15,908 bases of DNA, taken from JAVXAN01 sp036660495. Its GTDB lineage: Bacteria > Bacillota_I > Bacilli_A > RF39 > UBA660. The number at the start of each line of letters is the position of its first letter. Position 1 is the stretch's first letter. The notes beneath the pieces were generated by a model, which ran no database searches, was not told the origin of the DNA, and saw only the letters and a program-made list of their open reading frames with translations. The DNA is taken from assembly GCA_036660495.1 (NCBI GenBank), contig JAVXAN010000021.1, positions 1-15,908 on the forward strand, written 5' to 3'. The position numbers were made by a program, and so were the translations under genes. Shown here in pieces: positions 6,836 through 13,889 of this stretch.

Positions 6836-6844
6836 ATTTTACCA
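6836..6844 (-). promoter_or_regulatory. Extended -10 before the 60-residue membrane peptide
   Basis: TGGTAAAAT on the minus strand, directly after the miaA stop. No good -35 is seen 16-18 bases further up. Confidence 0.4.
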
Positions 6845-6849
6845 CAAAA

Positions 6850-7722
6850 CTATTTGTTTTGTATCTGTATATATGAAACAACTTCATTAATAGTAGTATT
6901 AAAGTCATTTAGTAAAACGTTAAACCATTTTACGTTCATTTGATTTTTAAACCAAGTATACTGTCTTTTAGCATAGTTTCTACTTCTTTTTTTTATCAAA
7001 TCTACCGCACCATCTAAAGATAAGTTTCCATCAAAATACTCATATAATTCTTTATAAGCAATTGCCGTTTTTATGGATTTACCACTAGTATTATTATCAT
7101 ATAAACTTTTAGCTTCTTTAAGTAAACCTCCATTTATCATTTCATCTACCCTACTATCAATAACATTATATAGTTTCTCTCTTGGCATAGTAAGACCAAT
7201 AAAAACCGTATTATATAATAATTCACTATTTTTTTTAATACCATCATCCTTATTATGGTTTTTTAAATAACTTTCTAAACGTTGTCTATTATTTACATGA
7301 ATGTCATTATTTGGATTAATTTTTAAAACCATTTCATACAATTCTTCATTAGTAAATTCTGAAAACGACCTCTTTTCTTCAATATTTTTAAACTCATAAT
7401 TATAAAGTAACGCTTTTAAATATAATCCCGTTCCTCCTACAATAATAACGTTTATGTTACTAGCTACAAGCTTATTTAAAATTGCTCTAGCATCTTTTTG
7501 ATAATTATAAACTGAATAATCAGCATTTACATCACAAATATCAATCATGTGATGAATAATGCTTTCTTTTTCTTTTGCCGTTACCTTAGCCGTACCAATA
7601 TCTAATTTTTTATATACTTGCATACTATCACAACTAATGATTTGTGCACCATATTTCTTAGCTAAAGCAACAGCCATTTTTGTTTTCCCAACTCCAGTTG
7701 GTCCTACTACTGCAATTATCAT
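6850..7722 (-). CDS. miaA: tRNA dimethylallyltransferase MiaA
   Basis: MiaA transfers a dimethylallyl group from dimethylallyl diphosphate to N6 of A37 in tRNAs reading UNN codons (i6A), in the cytoplasm. At 290 residues it is slightly short for the family (about 300-315). The P-loop GPTGVGKT (7-14), DSMQVYKKLDIGTAK (32-46), HHMID (57-61), VGGTGLYLKAL (95-105) and the late RQYTWFKNQ (about 260-268) are diagnostic. The ATG at 7722 has a GGGGG-type ribosome site and lies nine bases after the kinase-fold gene, so the two are one operon driven by the promoter at 8465-8493. mutL and miaA are neighbours in many Firmicutes, but the usual hfq after miaA is missing. Confidence 0.96.
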   Translation of the reverse strand: MIIAVVGPTGVGKTKMAVALAKKYGAQIISCDSMQVYKKLDIGTAKVTAKEKESIIHHMIDICDVNADYSVYNYQKDARAILNKLVASNINVIIVGGTGLYLKALLYNYEFKNIEEKRSFSEFTNEELYEMVLKINPNNDIHVNNRQRLESYLKNHNKDDGIKKNSELLYNTVFIGLTMPREKLYNVIDSRVDEMINGGLLKEAKSLYDNNTSGKSIKTAIAYKELYEYFDGNLSLDGAVDLIKKRSRNYAKRQYTWFKNQMNVKWFNVLLNDFNTTINEVVSYIQIQNK

Positions 7723-7731
7723 AATAACCCC

Positions 7732-8442
7732 CTATTTATGTATAACTAAATCACCAAGTGTTTTTACCTTATGGTTTGATTTTTTTACAAATGCTTGTAA
7801 TAAAATTTCCATATAATTTTCTTTTAATTCTGATGTTTTAGCTTTCAGTTTATTTAATTCTTCTTTAGTTAATAAAGTCTTGTTTATATTAAACATAAAC
7901 CTATTCATTAAAAAATTAAAATTTTTTAAATTCAATAATAATATCTCATCAGTTTTATAATCTTCTCGTATTTCATAAAAATCAGTGTCATAAAACTGGA
8001 GATCATTATTATGATACATTATGTTTTTTAAAAGCATATCACCCATTAAAATCTTTTGATTAGATATTTTCTCGATTTTACTTACGCCACTTTCATAAGC
8101 TAAAATAGCCTCATAAAGAGTTAAATCATCCATTCCATAAATAATGTTAGAAAGTACGTCACTATATTTGATACCATTTAAATAAGGCATTGTATAACCT
8201 TTAAAGAAATCATCAACATATAACTTCTGAAGTGGAAAAGAAACCCCTTTAATAACTACGTTAGACAACTTATCAACGTTTCTTTCTATTTTTGATAATA
8301 TATCTATAGTTAACACGTCATTAATATCTACTAATTTAAGAACGTTTTTTTCATACTCAAAGCATGCTCCATAATTACCACAACCAAGCAAATCCCGTTT
8401 TCCAGGTAACTGATCCTCTGTTAAACATAAAATCTCATTCAT
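7732..8442 (-). CDS. Small protein-kinase-fold (Ser/Thr or APH-like) protein, unusual family
   Basis: A 236-residue cytoplasmic protein with a compact kinase layout. A glycine loop GCGNYGACF (20-28) and VLKLV with Lys36 come first, then a hinge-like region (GYTMPYLNG, 82-90), a catalytic loop MGDMLLKN with Asp135 and Asn140, and FYDTDF with Asp152 or Asp154 as the metal-binding residue in place of DFG. The HRD His is replaced (MGD), closer to the HGD of aminoglycoside-phosphotransferase-like kinases. All residues for ATP chemistry look present, so it may be active; the substrate is unknown. The C-terminal 70 residues are helical and lack a recognised partner domain. It shares an operon with miaA and has a consensus promoter between mutL and itself. 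The ribosome site AGGTGAG precedes the ATG at 8442. I am sure of the fold, less so of activity. Confidence 0.72.
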   Translation of the reverse strand: MNEILCLTEDQLPGKRDLLGCGNYGACFEYEKNVLKLVDINDVLTIDILSKIERNVDKLSNVVIKGVSFPLQKLYVDDFFKGYTMPYLNGIKYSDVLSNIIYGMDDLTLYEAILAYESGVSKIEKISNQKILMGDMLLKNIMYHNNDLQFYDTDFYEIREDYKTDEILLLNLKNFNFLMNRFMFNINKTLLTKEELNKLKAKTSELKENYMEILLQAFVKKSNHKVKTLGDLVIHK

Positions 8443-8464
8443 TATCTCACCTTTTGTAGTAAAT

Positions 8465-8493
8465 ATAATACTTATTTTTTAATATCAAGTCAA
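8465..8493 (-). promoter_or_regulatory. Housekeeping promoter of the kinase-fold gene and miaA
   Basis: On the minus strand TTGACT (8488-8493), 17 bases, TATTAT (8465-8470): close to sigma-A consensus. It begins one base after the mutL stop codon. Confidence 0.8.
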
Positions 8494-8494
8494 G

Positions 8495-10249
8495 TTACAT
8501 CGACCTTTTAAACATCTTTTCAAGTTCATAATTACTTAAAAAAATGGTGGTAGGTCTTCCGTGTGGGCAGGTATAAGCATTATCACACTTTCTTAAATCA
8601 TCAATTAATGCTTCCATTTCAACTAAACTAATATTTTCGTTAGCTTTAATAGCCATTTTACAGCTAAGCATGATTGCCACTTTTTCATTAAACCTTTCAA
8701 CCGAAAAACGTTTTTCTTCTTCTAAAATAACTTCTAATATTTTTTTTATGCTTTCCTTTTCATATCCTTCATGAATCCAAGTTGGATGTTCTTTAATAAT
8801 AAACGTATTTATTCCCATTGTATCAACATCAAATCCAAGGCTTTTTAAAACATCAACGTTTTCTTTTATAATTATAAACTCATTAGTAGGAAATTCAAGC
8901 GTAATTGGAAATAACATTCGTATAGTGTTTTTATTAGGACTCCCAAGTGCTTTTAAATATCCTTCATAATTTACTCTTTCCTTTGCCGCATGTTGATCAA
9001 TCATATACATACCAAGTTCATTTTGACAAATAATGTACGTGCCTTTAACAAGCCCAACTGGATATAGCTCTGGTAAAAGCTTTTTTTCCTCTTTTTTTTC
9101 TTCATTATAAGTAGTTAATTCTTCGTTAACCATTAATACATCTTCATCAAACAATGAGTAATCAACTACATCTTTTTTAATTTCTTGTCTTGATAAATCC
9201 AGCGTTTGAACTTCGATTTTTGGACTTTCAACCGTTACCTTATCAATTGGAGCACTTGGTATAAGCAAAGCCTTATCTAAAGCGTTTTTTATTTCCTTTT
9301 TAATTATGTCTTTTAGATCATCAAAATTACTAAACTTAATATCAAGCTTTGAAGGATGAACGTTTACATCAATTAATGAAGGATCAGTATTAATATTTAT
9401 AACAACAATTGGATACCTAGATTCTGGTTTGTAAGTATGGTAAGCATCATTAATAGTTCGATTTAACTCGGTATTTCTAATAACTCTTTTATTTACTAAG
9501 GTTATAATATGATTTCTACTTGATCTTGTTACTTCTGGAAGTGATACAAATCCGTCAACGTCATAATCATCATTATAAAAATCAACCTTAATCATTTTTC
9601 TAGCAATATCACTACCATATATTTCTTTTATAACCTTAAGTAAGTTCCCGCTTCCATCAGTGTTTAAAAGAACTTTATCATCGCTTATAAGCAAAAACTT
9701 AATATTTGGAAATGATAAAGCCATTTTATTTACATATTCTACAATATTAGCAAGTTCAGTATACAAGCTGTTTAAATATTTCAACCTAGCTGGCGTATTA
9801 TAAAATAAGTTTTTAACGGTTATCTCAGTACCAATCCTGGCATCGGAATTCTTAGTTGAAACTAACTTACCACCCTTTATTATTACTTCAGTACCAACAC
9901 CACCATTACTCGTTTTTAATGTAACTTCTGAAACCGAAGCAATCGAAGGAAGTGCTTCACCCCTAAACCCTAAAGATGATATTCTAAAAAGGTTAGTTTC
10001 ATCTAATAATTTACTAGTAGCATGCCTTTCAAAAGCTGTTAATGCATCTTGTTTTTCCATTCCAATTCCATCGTCAATAACTTTTATTAGCTTAGTACCT
10101 GATGATTCTATTTCAATTTTAATGTAAGTAGCTTTAGCATCAACGCTGTTTTCTACCAACTCTTTAACAACTGAAACACATTTTTCAACAACTTCACCTG
10201 CTGAAATTTTATTTGCAAGAAGTTCATCCATTATTTTTATTGTTGCCAT
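8495..10249 (-). CDS. mutL: DNA mismatch repair protein MutL (endonuclease type)
   Basis: MutL links mismatch recognition to strand incision and excision. At 584 residues this is a complete protein. The N-terminal GHKL ATPase shows KELVENSVDA with Glu30, DDGIGM (59-64) and GFRGEAL (94-100). A transducer domain ends near 330 at DVNVHPSKLDIKF (294-306), and a variable acidic linker runs to about 395. The C-terminal nuclease domain carries DQHAAKERVNYE (418-429, the DQHA-x2-E-x4-E metal site), SCKMAIKANE (529-538) and CPHGRPT (561-567). These make it a nicking MutL, as in Gram-positives lacking MutH. The ATG at 10249 has an AAGGTG ribosome site and an extended -10 promoter upstream. mutS, usually the gene before it, is absent from the window; the upstream neighbour instead diverges. 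Confidence 0.97.
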   Translation of the reverse strand: MATIKIMDELLANKISAGEVVEKCVSVVKELVENSVDAKATYIKIEIESSGTKLIKVIDDGIGMEKQDALTAFERHATSKLLDETNLFRISSLGFRGEALPSIASVSEVTLKTSNGGVGTEVIIKGGKLVSTKNSDARIGTEITVKNLFYNTPARLKYLNSLYTELANIVEYVNKMALSFPNIKFLLISDDKVLLNTDGSGNLLKVIKEIYGSDIARKMIKVDFYNDDYDVDGFVSLPEVTRSSRNHIITLVNKRVIRNTELNRTINDAYHTYKPESRYPIVVININTDPSLIDVNVHPSKLDIKFSNFDDLKDIIKKEIKNALDKALLIPSAPIDKVTVESPKIEVQTLDLSRQEIKKDVVDYSLFDEDVLMVNEELTTYNEEKKEEKKLLPELYPVGLVKGTYIICQNELGMYMIDQHAAKERVNYEGYLKALGSPNKNTIRMLFPITLEFPTNEFIIIKENVDVLKSLGFDVDTMGINTFIIKEHPTWIHEGYEKESIKKILEVILEEEKRFSVERFNEKVAIMLSCKMAIKANENISLVEMEALIDDLRKCDNAYTCPHGRPTTIFLSNYELEKMFKRSM

Positions 10250-10271
10250 CGTACACCTTCATTCTGTAATA

Positions 10272-10300
10272 ATTATAACATGATTTTTAGCTATTTTAAA
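10272..10300 (-). promoter_or_regulatory. Promoter of mutL
   Basis: TATAAT (10272-10277) with a TGT extension and TTTAAA at the -35 position 17 bases upstream, on the minus strand. Confidence 0.7.
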
Positions 10301-10343
10301 GTTATTATAGCAAAAGGATTAAAGATTATTATTTTATAAAAAT

Positions 10344-10371
10344 CACCCATATTAACCATTATCATAAAATA
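10344..10371 (+). promoter_or_regulatory. Candidate sigma-K (late mother-cell) promoter of the coat-like gene
   Basis: CACC (10344-10347) followed 15 bases later by CATAAAATA (10363-10371) fits the sigma-K pattern mACm / CATAnnnTA at about the expected spacing. No equally good sigma-A promoter was seen in the gap. It lies about 20 bases before the start codon. Confidence 0.5.
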
Positions 10372-10377
10372 TTTATG

Positions 10378-10384
10378 AAGGAGG
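10378..10384 (+). promoter_or_regulatory. Ribosome binding site of the coat-like gene
   Basis: AAGGAGG five bases before the ATG at 10390. It rules out the in-frame ATG at 10375, which lies upstream of it. Confidence 0.85.
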
Positions 10385-10389
10385 CATTT

Positions 10390-10644
10390 ATGAATTCTAA
10401 TTATAATCAAGGATATTATCCTAACACGGGATATCCGGTAAACGGTAATCAAAGTGATGAGAGAATAATCGGCGGAGCTGCTTTTCCATTTTTACTAGGT
10501 GGAGTTACTGGAGCTGCCCTTGCACCAGCTTTTTGGAGGCCTGGTTATGGATATAACAGACCAAACTATTATCCATATCCACCTTATCCAGTCTATCCAC
10601 CTTATCCAAATTATTACCCATACAACAAGCCAAGAATATTTTAA
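10390..10644 (+). CDS. Tyr/Pro-rich small protein, candidate spore coat component
   Basis: An 84-residue low-complexity protein in three parts: an Asn/Tyr/Gly-rich head (1-22), a short hydrophobic Gly/Ala stretch (about 27-48, including FPFLLGGVTGAA), and a tail (50-80) built of Tyr-Pro steps such as YPYPPYPVYPPYP. No enzyme motif is present. Small Tyr/Gly/Pro-rich proteins of this layout are common among spore coat and crust proteins of Firmicutes, where tyrosines can be cross-linked. Such a role here is inference, supported by the sigma-K-like promoter and by gpr/spoIIP nearby. The start is the ATG at 10390 because AAGGAGG falls between it and the ATG at 10375. It is single-gene, with a strong terminator after it, and diverges from mutL. 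Confidence 0.75.
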   Translation: MNSNYNQGYYPNTGYPVNGNQSDERIIGGAAFPFLLGGVTGAALAPAFWRPGYGYNRPNYYPYPPYPVYPPYPNYYPYNKPRIF

Positions 10645-10647
10645 AAT

Positions 10648-10698
10648 AAAACGATTATTAAAGCACTTACAATCTTTTGCTTTAAATAATCGTTTTTT
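10648..10698. terminator. Bidirectional terminator between the coat-like gene and uvrC
   Basis: An 18-pair stem with one bulged A (left arm 10648-10665, right arm 10678-10696) and a 12-base loop. A- and T-runs at the ends serve both strands. It ends at the uvrC stop codon. Confidence 0.88.
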
Positions 10699-12472
10699 AT
10701 TGTTTGTCATCATGGTTTGACCTTAAAAATTCATATAAGTTAACAGCAACATTATTAGGAAGAAAGCTTTCAAGCTCACTTAGAGTAGTGCTTTTTAAAT
10801 TAGTCATAGTTTTATACTTTTTCAAAATATCCGTTTTTCTTTTACTACCAATTCCTTTTACATTATCTAAAATGCTACTTAAACTACCTTTACTTCTAAT
10901 ATCTTTATGATAATTAATGGTATATCGATGTACTTCATCCTGAATTCTTGATAAATAATGAAATAAATCGCTATTCTTATCAATAGCATATTCTTTATCT
11001 TCACTAATTAAACAACTAGTAGCATGCTTATCATTCTTTTTAATACCTAGTACCGGTACGTCTAGATACAAACTATCTAATACGCTTTTAGTAGCGTTTA
11101 CTTGAATTATTCCACCATCCACTAAAATTAAATCTGGCATTTCTAGTTTATCATGTAACACTCTAAAATACCTTCGATATATTACTTCTTTCATCGTATG
11201 ATAATCATCTTTACTACCTGATTTTATTTTATACTTGCGATACTCTTTTTTTGCCGGTTTACCATCAATATAAACAACCATTCCAGAGACAGTATACGCA
11301 CCAAAAAGATGAGCATTATCAAAAGTTTCAATCCTTCTAAGATTTTTAATTCCAGCTAAATTACCAAGAGCAGCATTAGCAATACTAGTTCTTTTTTCAT
11401 CTCTTAATATTAAGTCAAACCTTTCTTTTAAAATAACTTCAGCATTTTCATCTACCATGTCTAAAAGCTTTTTCTTTAAACCGATTTTAGGAATAGTAAC
11501 GTTAACCATTAAGGCTCTTTCAATTAATTCAGCATCAAATTGTTCTGATACAAATACTTCCTTAGGTAATTCATGTGTATCATAAAAACTGGTTACATAA
11601 TATGTTAGAGCATCTGATATATCTCCTACTAATGGAAATATTTCTCCATTTCTTTGAATTATTCTCCCGTTTCTTAAATGGAAAACCTGAATTGATAAAT
11701 ATTCGTTATAAACATTATAGCCGAAAATATCTCTATCAACGTTATCGTTTAAACTTATTTTTTGCTTTTCTAAAACTTTTTCAATATACTCTAACATTTT
11801 TTTTAGTTCAATAGCTCGTTCAAAGTTAAGAACTTTAGATGCTTCTTCCATTAATAATTTTATTTTATTACTAACTTTATTATAGTTACCTTTTAAAAAT
11901 CCAGAAACCTCATCCACCATATTATTAATTATTTTTGAATCTACGTATTTTTCACAATAACCAAGGCACTGACCAATATGATAATATAAACACGTCTTTT
12001 TACCTAAGTTTTTACACTTTCTAAAAGGATATATGCGGTTTAACAATTCAACTGTTGCTCTTGCTGCTGCTACATCTGGATAAGGTCCAAAAAGTCTTCC
12101 GTTTTTTTGCTTAGACCGTTTTAAAACTCTTGGTCTACTTATAATTAACCTAGGATATTTATCACCAGTTATTTCGATGTATGGATACATCTTATTATCC
12201 TTTAATAAAATATTATACTTTGGAGTATACTTCTTTATCAAGTTTATTTCTAAAAGGAGGGCTTCAACCTCACTTGTTGTAACAATGTATTCAAAATCAA
12301 CAATGTTTTCTACTAAAGCCTTTGTTTTACCAGTATGTTCTTTATTAAAATATGAACTAACCCTTCTCTTTAAATTTTTAGCTTTACCAACGTATATTAT
12401 TTGATTGCTACTGTTTTTCATTAAATAACAACCCGGTTCGCTAGTTAATAAACTAAGTTTATCTTTAATCAT
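10697..12472 (-). CDS. uvrC: UvrABC excision nuclease subunit C
   Basis: UvrC makes both incisions around DNA damage in nucleotide excision repair. It is 591 residues, full length. In order: GIY-YIG nuclease (GCYLM at 14-18, IYVGKAKNLKRR at 26-37), a Cys-containing segment CLYYHIGQCLGYC, a UVR motif (about 205-235, binds UvrB), an RNase H-like nuclease with FDNAHLFG and VDGGIIQ, and a helix-hairpin-helix end (VKGIGSKRKTDIL). Odd: the usual DGGKGQ is DGGIIQ here. The start is the ATG at 12472; the in-frame GTG at 12481 belongs to the AGGTGA ribosome site. In Bacillus uvrC follows trxA; here two other genes intervene. It diverges from the YigZ-family gene. Confidence 0.97.
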   Translation of the reverse strand: MIKDKLSLLTSEPGCYLMKNSSNQIIYVGKAKNLKRRVSSYFNKEHTGKTKALVENIVDFEYIVTTSEVEALLLEINLIKKYTPKYNILLKDNKMYPYIEITGDKYPRLIISRPRVLKRSKQKNGRLFGPYPDVAAARATVELLNRIYPFRKCKNLGKKTCLYYHIGQCLGYCEKYVDSKIINNMVDEVSGFLKGNYNKVSNKIKLLMEEASKVLNFERAIELKKMLEYIEKVLEKQKISLNDNVDRDIFGYNVYNEYLSIQVFHLRNGRIIQRNGEIFPLVGDISDALTYYVTSFYDTHELPKEVFVSEQFDAELIERALMVNVTIPKIGLKKKLLDMVDENAEVILKERFDLILRDEKRTSIANAALGNLAGIKNLRRIETFDNAHLFGAYTVSGMVVYIDGKPAKKEYRKYKIKSGSKDDYHTMKEVIYRRYFRVLHDKLEMPDLILVDGGIIQVNATKSVLDSLYLDVPVLGIKKNDKHATSCLISEDKEYAIDKNSDLFHYLSRIQDEVHRYTINYHKDIRSKGSLSSILDNVKGIGSKRKTDILKKYKTMTNLKSTTLSELESFLPNNVAVNLYEFLRSNHDDKQ

Positions 12473-12477
12473 AAATA

Positions 12478-12483
12478 TCACCT
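12478..12483 (-). promoter_or_regulatory. Ribosome binding site of uvrC that decides the start
   Basis: AGGTGA five bases before the ATG at 12472; its GTG is an in-frame false start. Confidence 0.75.
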
Positions 12484-12489
12484 ATAGCC

Positions 12490-12498
12490 ATTTTATCA
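12490..12498 (-). promoter_or_regulatory. Extended -10 promoter of uvrC
   Basis: TGATAAAAT on the minus strand, about 18 bases before the uvrC start. The -35 region (ACAAAT) is weak. It is back to back with the promoter of the YigZ-family gene. Confidence 0.5.
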
Positions 12499-12514
12499 CA
12501 AATATCAGTATTAT

Positions 12515-12543
12515 TTGTAAAAATTATTCTAATGAGTTATAAT
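12515..12543 (+). promoter_or_regulatory. Promoter of the YigZ-family gene
   Basis: TTGTAA (12515-12520), 17 bases, TATAAT (12538-12543). The start codon lies 16 bases further on, so the leader is very short. Confidence 0.7.
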
Positions 12544-12547
12544 TAGT

Positions 12548-12554
12548 AAGGTGA
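12548..12554 (+). promoter_or_regulatory. Ribosome binding site of the YigZ-family gene
   Basis: AAGGTGA before the ATG at 12560; its GTG at 12551 is an in-frame false start. Confidence 0.7.
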
Positions 12555-12559
12555 AAAAA

Positions 12560-13114
12560 ATGTTTGAAATAAAGGAAACAATAGAAGATACAATAACTAT
12601 TAAAAAATCAAAATTTATTTGTAAATTATATAAAATAGATGATAAAATAATGGCCTTAGAAATTATTAACAACCTAAAAAAAGAGTATAAAGATGCTACT
12701 CATTATTGCTATGGTTATATAATAAATAATGATAAAAAGTTTAACGATGATTTTGAGCCTATTCACAGTGCTGGAATGCCAATCTTAAACGTTTTAGAAA
12801 AAAATTGTTTAAACAATACTTTAGCCGTAGTAATAAGATTCTTTGGGGGCATCAAGCTTGGTAAAGGTGGGCTTGTTAGAGCATATAGTAAAATAACTAG
12901 TAACGCCGTTAAAAAGGCAGAGTTAATAGCCATTAAAAACGAAAAAAGCTTTAAAATTTTTTTTAATATAATCAATTCTAAAAAAATCAATTATGCTTTA
13001 AAAGACTGCAAAATAATTAGCAAAAAGTTTAACAAAGAAATTGAATACATCATAAAGTCAGAAAAGTTTCCCGAAGATATTGATAATTTAATCATCAGAA
13101 AAGAGGTTTTATAA
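12560..13114 (+). CDS. YigZ/IMPACT-family protein (UPF0029)
   Basis: A 184-residue cytoplasmic protein of the YigZ/YvyE family, related to eukaryotic IMPACT, a regulator of the Gcn2 pathway. The biochemical role of the bacterial members is not settled; nucleic-acid or ribosome binding has been proposed. Signatures: KKSKFI (15-20), DATHYCYGY (45-53), FEPIHSAGMPIL (65-76) and FFGGIKLGKGGLVRAYS (94-110), followed by a small C-terminal domain that is shorter than usual (family about 200-215 residues). The start is the ATG at 12560 after the AAGGTGA site. It is single-gene with its own promoter, and its stop codon sits inside a terminator palindrome. In other Firmicutes this gene is not normally next to uvrC. 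Confidence 0.9.
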   Translation: MFEIKETIEDTITIKKSKFICKLYKIDDKIMALEIINNLKKEYKDATHYCYGYIINNDKKFNDDFEPIHSAGMPILNVLEKNCLNNTLAVVIRFFGGIKLGKGGLVRAYSKITSNAVKKAELIAIKNEKSFKIFFNIINSKKINYALKDCKIISKKFNKEIEYIIKSEKFPEDIDNLIIRKEVL

Positions 13115-13127
13115 AACCTCTTTTTTT
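13101..13127. terminator. Bidirectional terminator between the YigZ-family and prepilin-like genes
   Basis: Palindrome AAGAGGTTTT/AAAACCTCTT with a seven-base T-run. It contains the stop codon of the rightward gene and touches that of the leftward gene (13126-13128). Confidence 0.85.
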
Positions 13128-13590
13128 ATCTGGTTTTGGTGGTTTGTACTTTACAACCATCATCAGTATATTCCTTCCTGTTACCTTCACAAAAACAAGA
13201 AAAAACGTATTCAACTTTTAGGTCATTATTACCACATAATTTAACTTTAACATCAGTCGGCTTAGGAGGATTAATATCATAGTTAATACTAATATCCTTA
13301 CCATTTACCGGATTAATAAGGTCATCATCAATAAAATTTCCTTTTTTAAGATTTGCTATTGAAATATATGCGGTTTTATCACCTGAAACAGAAACCATAT
13401 CTAAAACGCTGTCATGTTCATCAGTATATTTTTTAGCACCAGTTAAAATGCTATTTACCATATTTTCACAATTTTTTACATCTTGCTTTTTTTTAATCGA
13501 ACTAACAGAAATTGAGGATACTGAAACTAAAATAGCAAGGAGAGCCACTACTGCTAAAAGTTCAATTAATGTAAAACCATTCCTACGCAT
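13126..13590 (-). CDS. Type IV prepilin-like (pseudopilin) protein
   Basis: A 154-residue protein with a textbook class III signal. Met-Arg-Arg-Asn-Gly is followed by FTLIELLAVVALLAIL; cleavage after Gly5 and methylation of Phe6 by a prepilin peptidase are predicted, with the conserved Glu at residue 10 (position 5 of the mature form). The hydrophobic helix covers about 6-32. The rest is a globular domain with five Cys (41, 119, 132, 134, 146), so disulfides are likely outside the cell. It could be a competence (ComG-type) pseudopilin or a minor pilin, but no assembly ATPase, membrane platform or peptidase gene is nearby. Its ATG lies inside the end of the thioredoxin gene (8-base overlap) with a GGGTGG ribosome site, indicating coupling to cvpA-trx. 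Confidence 0.85.
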   Translation of the reverse strand: MRRNGFTLIELLAVVALLAILVSVSSISVSSIKKKQDVKNCENMVNSILTGAKKYTDEHDSVLDMVSVSGDKTAYISIANLKKGNFIDDDLINPVNGKDISINYDINPPKPTDVKVKLCGNNDLKVEYVFSCFCEGNRKEYTDDGCKVQTTKTR

Positions 13591-13888
13591 TGTTTTCCAC
13601 CCACTTTTCTAATTCTTCTAAGTTTCTATAACCAGATACTCTATCTTTTTCATTACCGTTTTTAAATAATATTAAAGTTGGAACAGAAAATATTTTATAT
13701 TCTGCTGCCGTATTTTGCGAAGCATCAACGTCTACTTTAACAATAGGAATAACGTTTTTACCATCTAGTTTCTCAAGCACTGATCCTAACATTTTGCATG
13801 GGCCACACCATGTAGCAAAAAAGTCAACTAGTACGTACGTTTCTTTTTTTATTTCTTTGAATTTATCATCATTATAATGTTTTATCAT
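13583..13888 (-). CDS. trxA: Thioredoxin
   Basis: A cytoplasmic thiol-disulfide reductase of 101 residues (usual 103-108) without a signal peptide. FFATWCGPCKM puts the redox pair at Cys28 and Cys31; the cis-proline is Pro70 in FSVPTLILF, and a GYRNLEELEKW end fits the last helix. The start is the ATG at 13888, one base after the cvpA stop. An upstream in-frame ATG at 13912 is rejected because the ribosome site AAGGAG (13895-13900) lies between the two. It is translationally coupled to cvpA upstream and to the prepilin-like gene downstream. Bacillus also has trxA just before uvrC, so this is probably the ancestral housekeeping thioredoxin. Confidence 0.93.
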   Translation of the reverse strand: MIKHYNDDKFKEIKKETYVLVDFFATWCGPCKMLGSVLEKLDGKNVIPIVKVDVDASQNTAAEYKIFSVPTLILFKNGNEKDRVSGYRNLEELEKWVENNA

Positions 13889-13889
13889 T

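Noticed and set aside
10495..10720. Two overlapping frames (Trp/Ile repeats on minus, Ile/His repeats on plus) in the coat-like gene
   Set aside because: Both are shadows of the Tyr-Pro repeat codons; neither has a ribosome site.
12177..12404. Plus-strand open frame within uvrC
   Set aside because: Antisense to the conserved GIY-YIG domain; no supporting signals.
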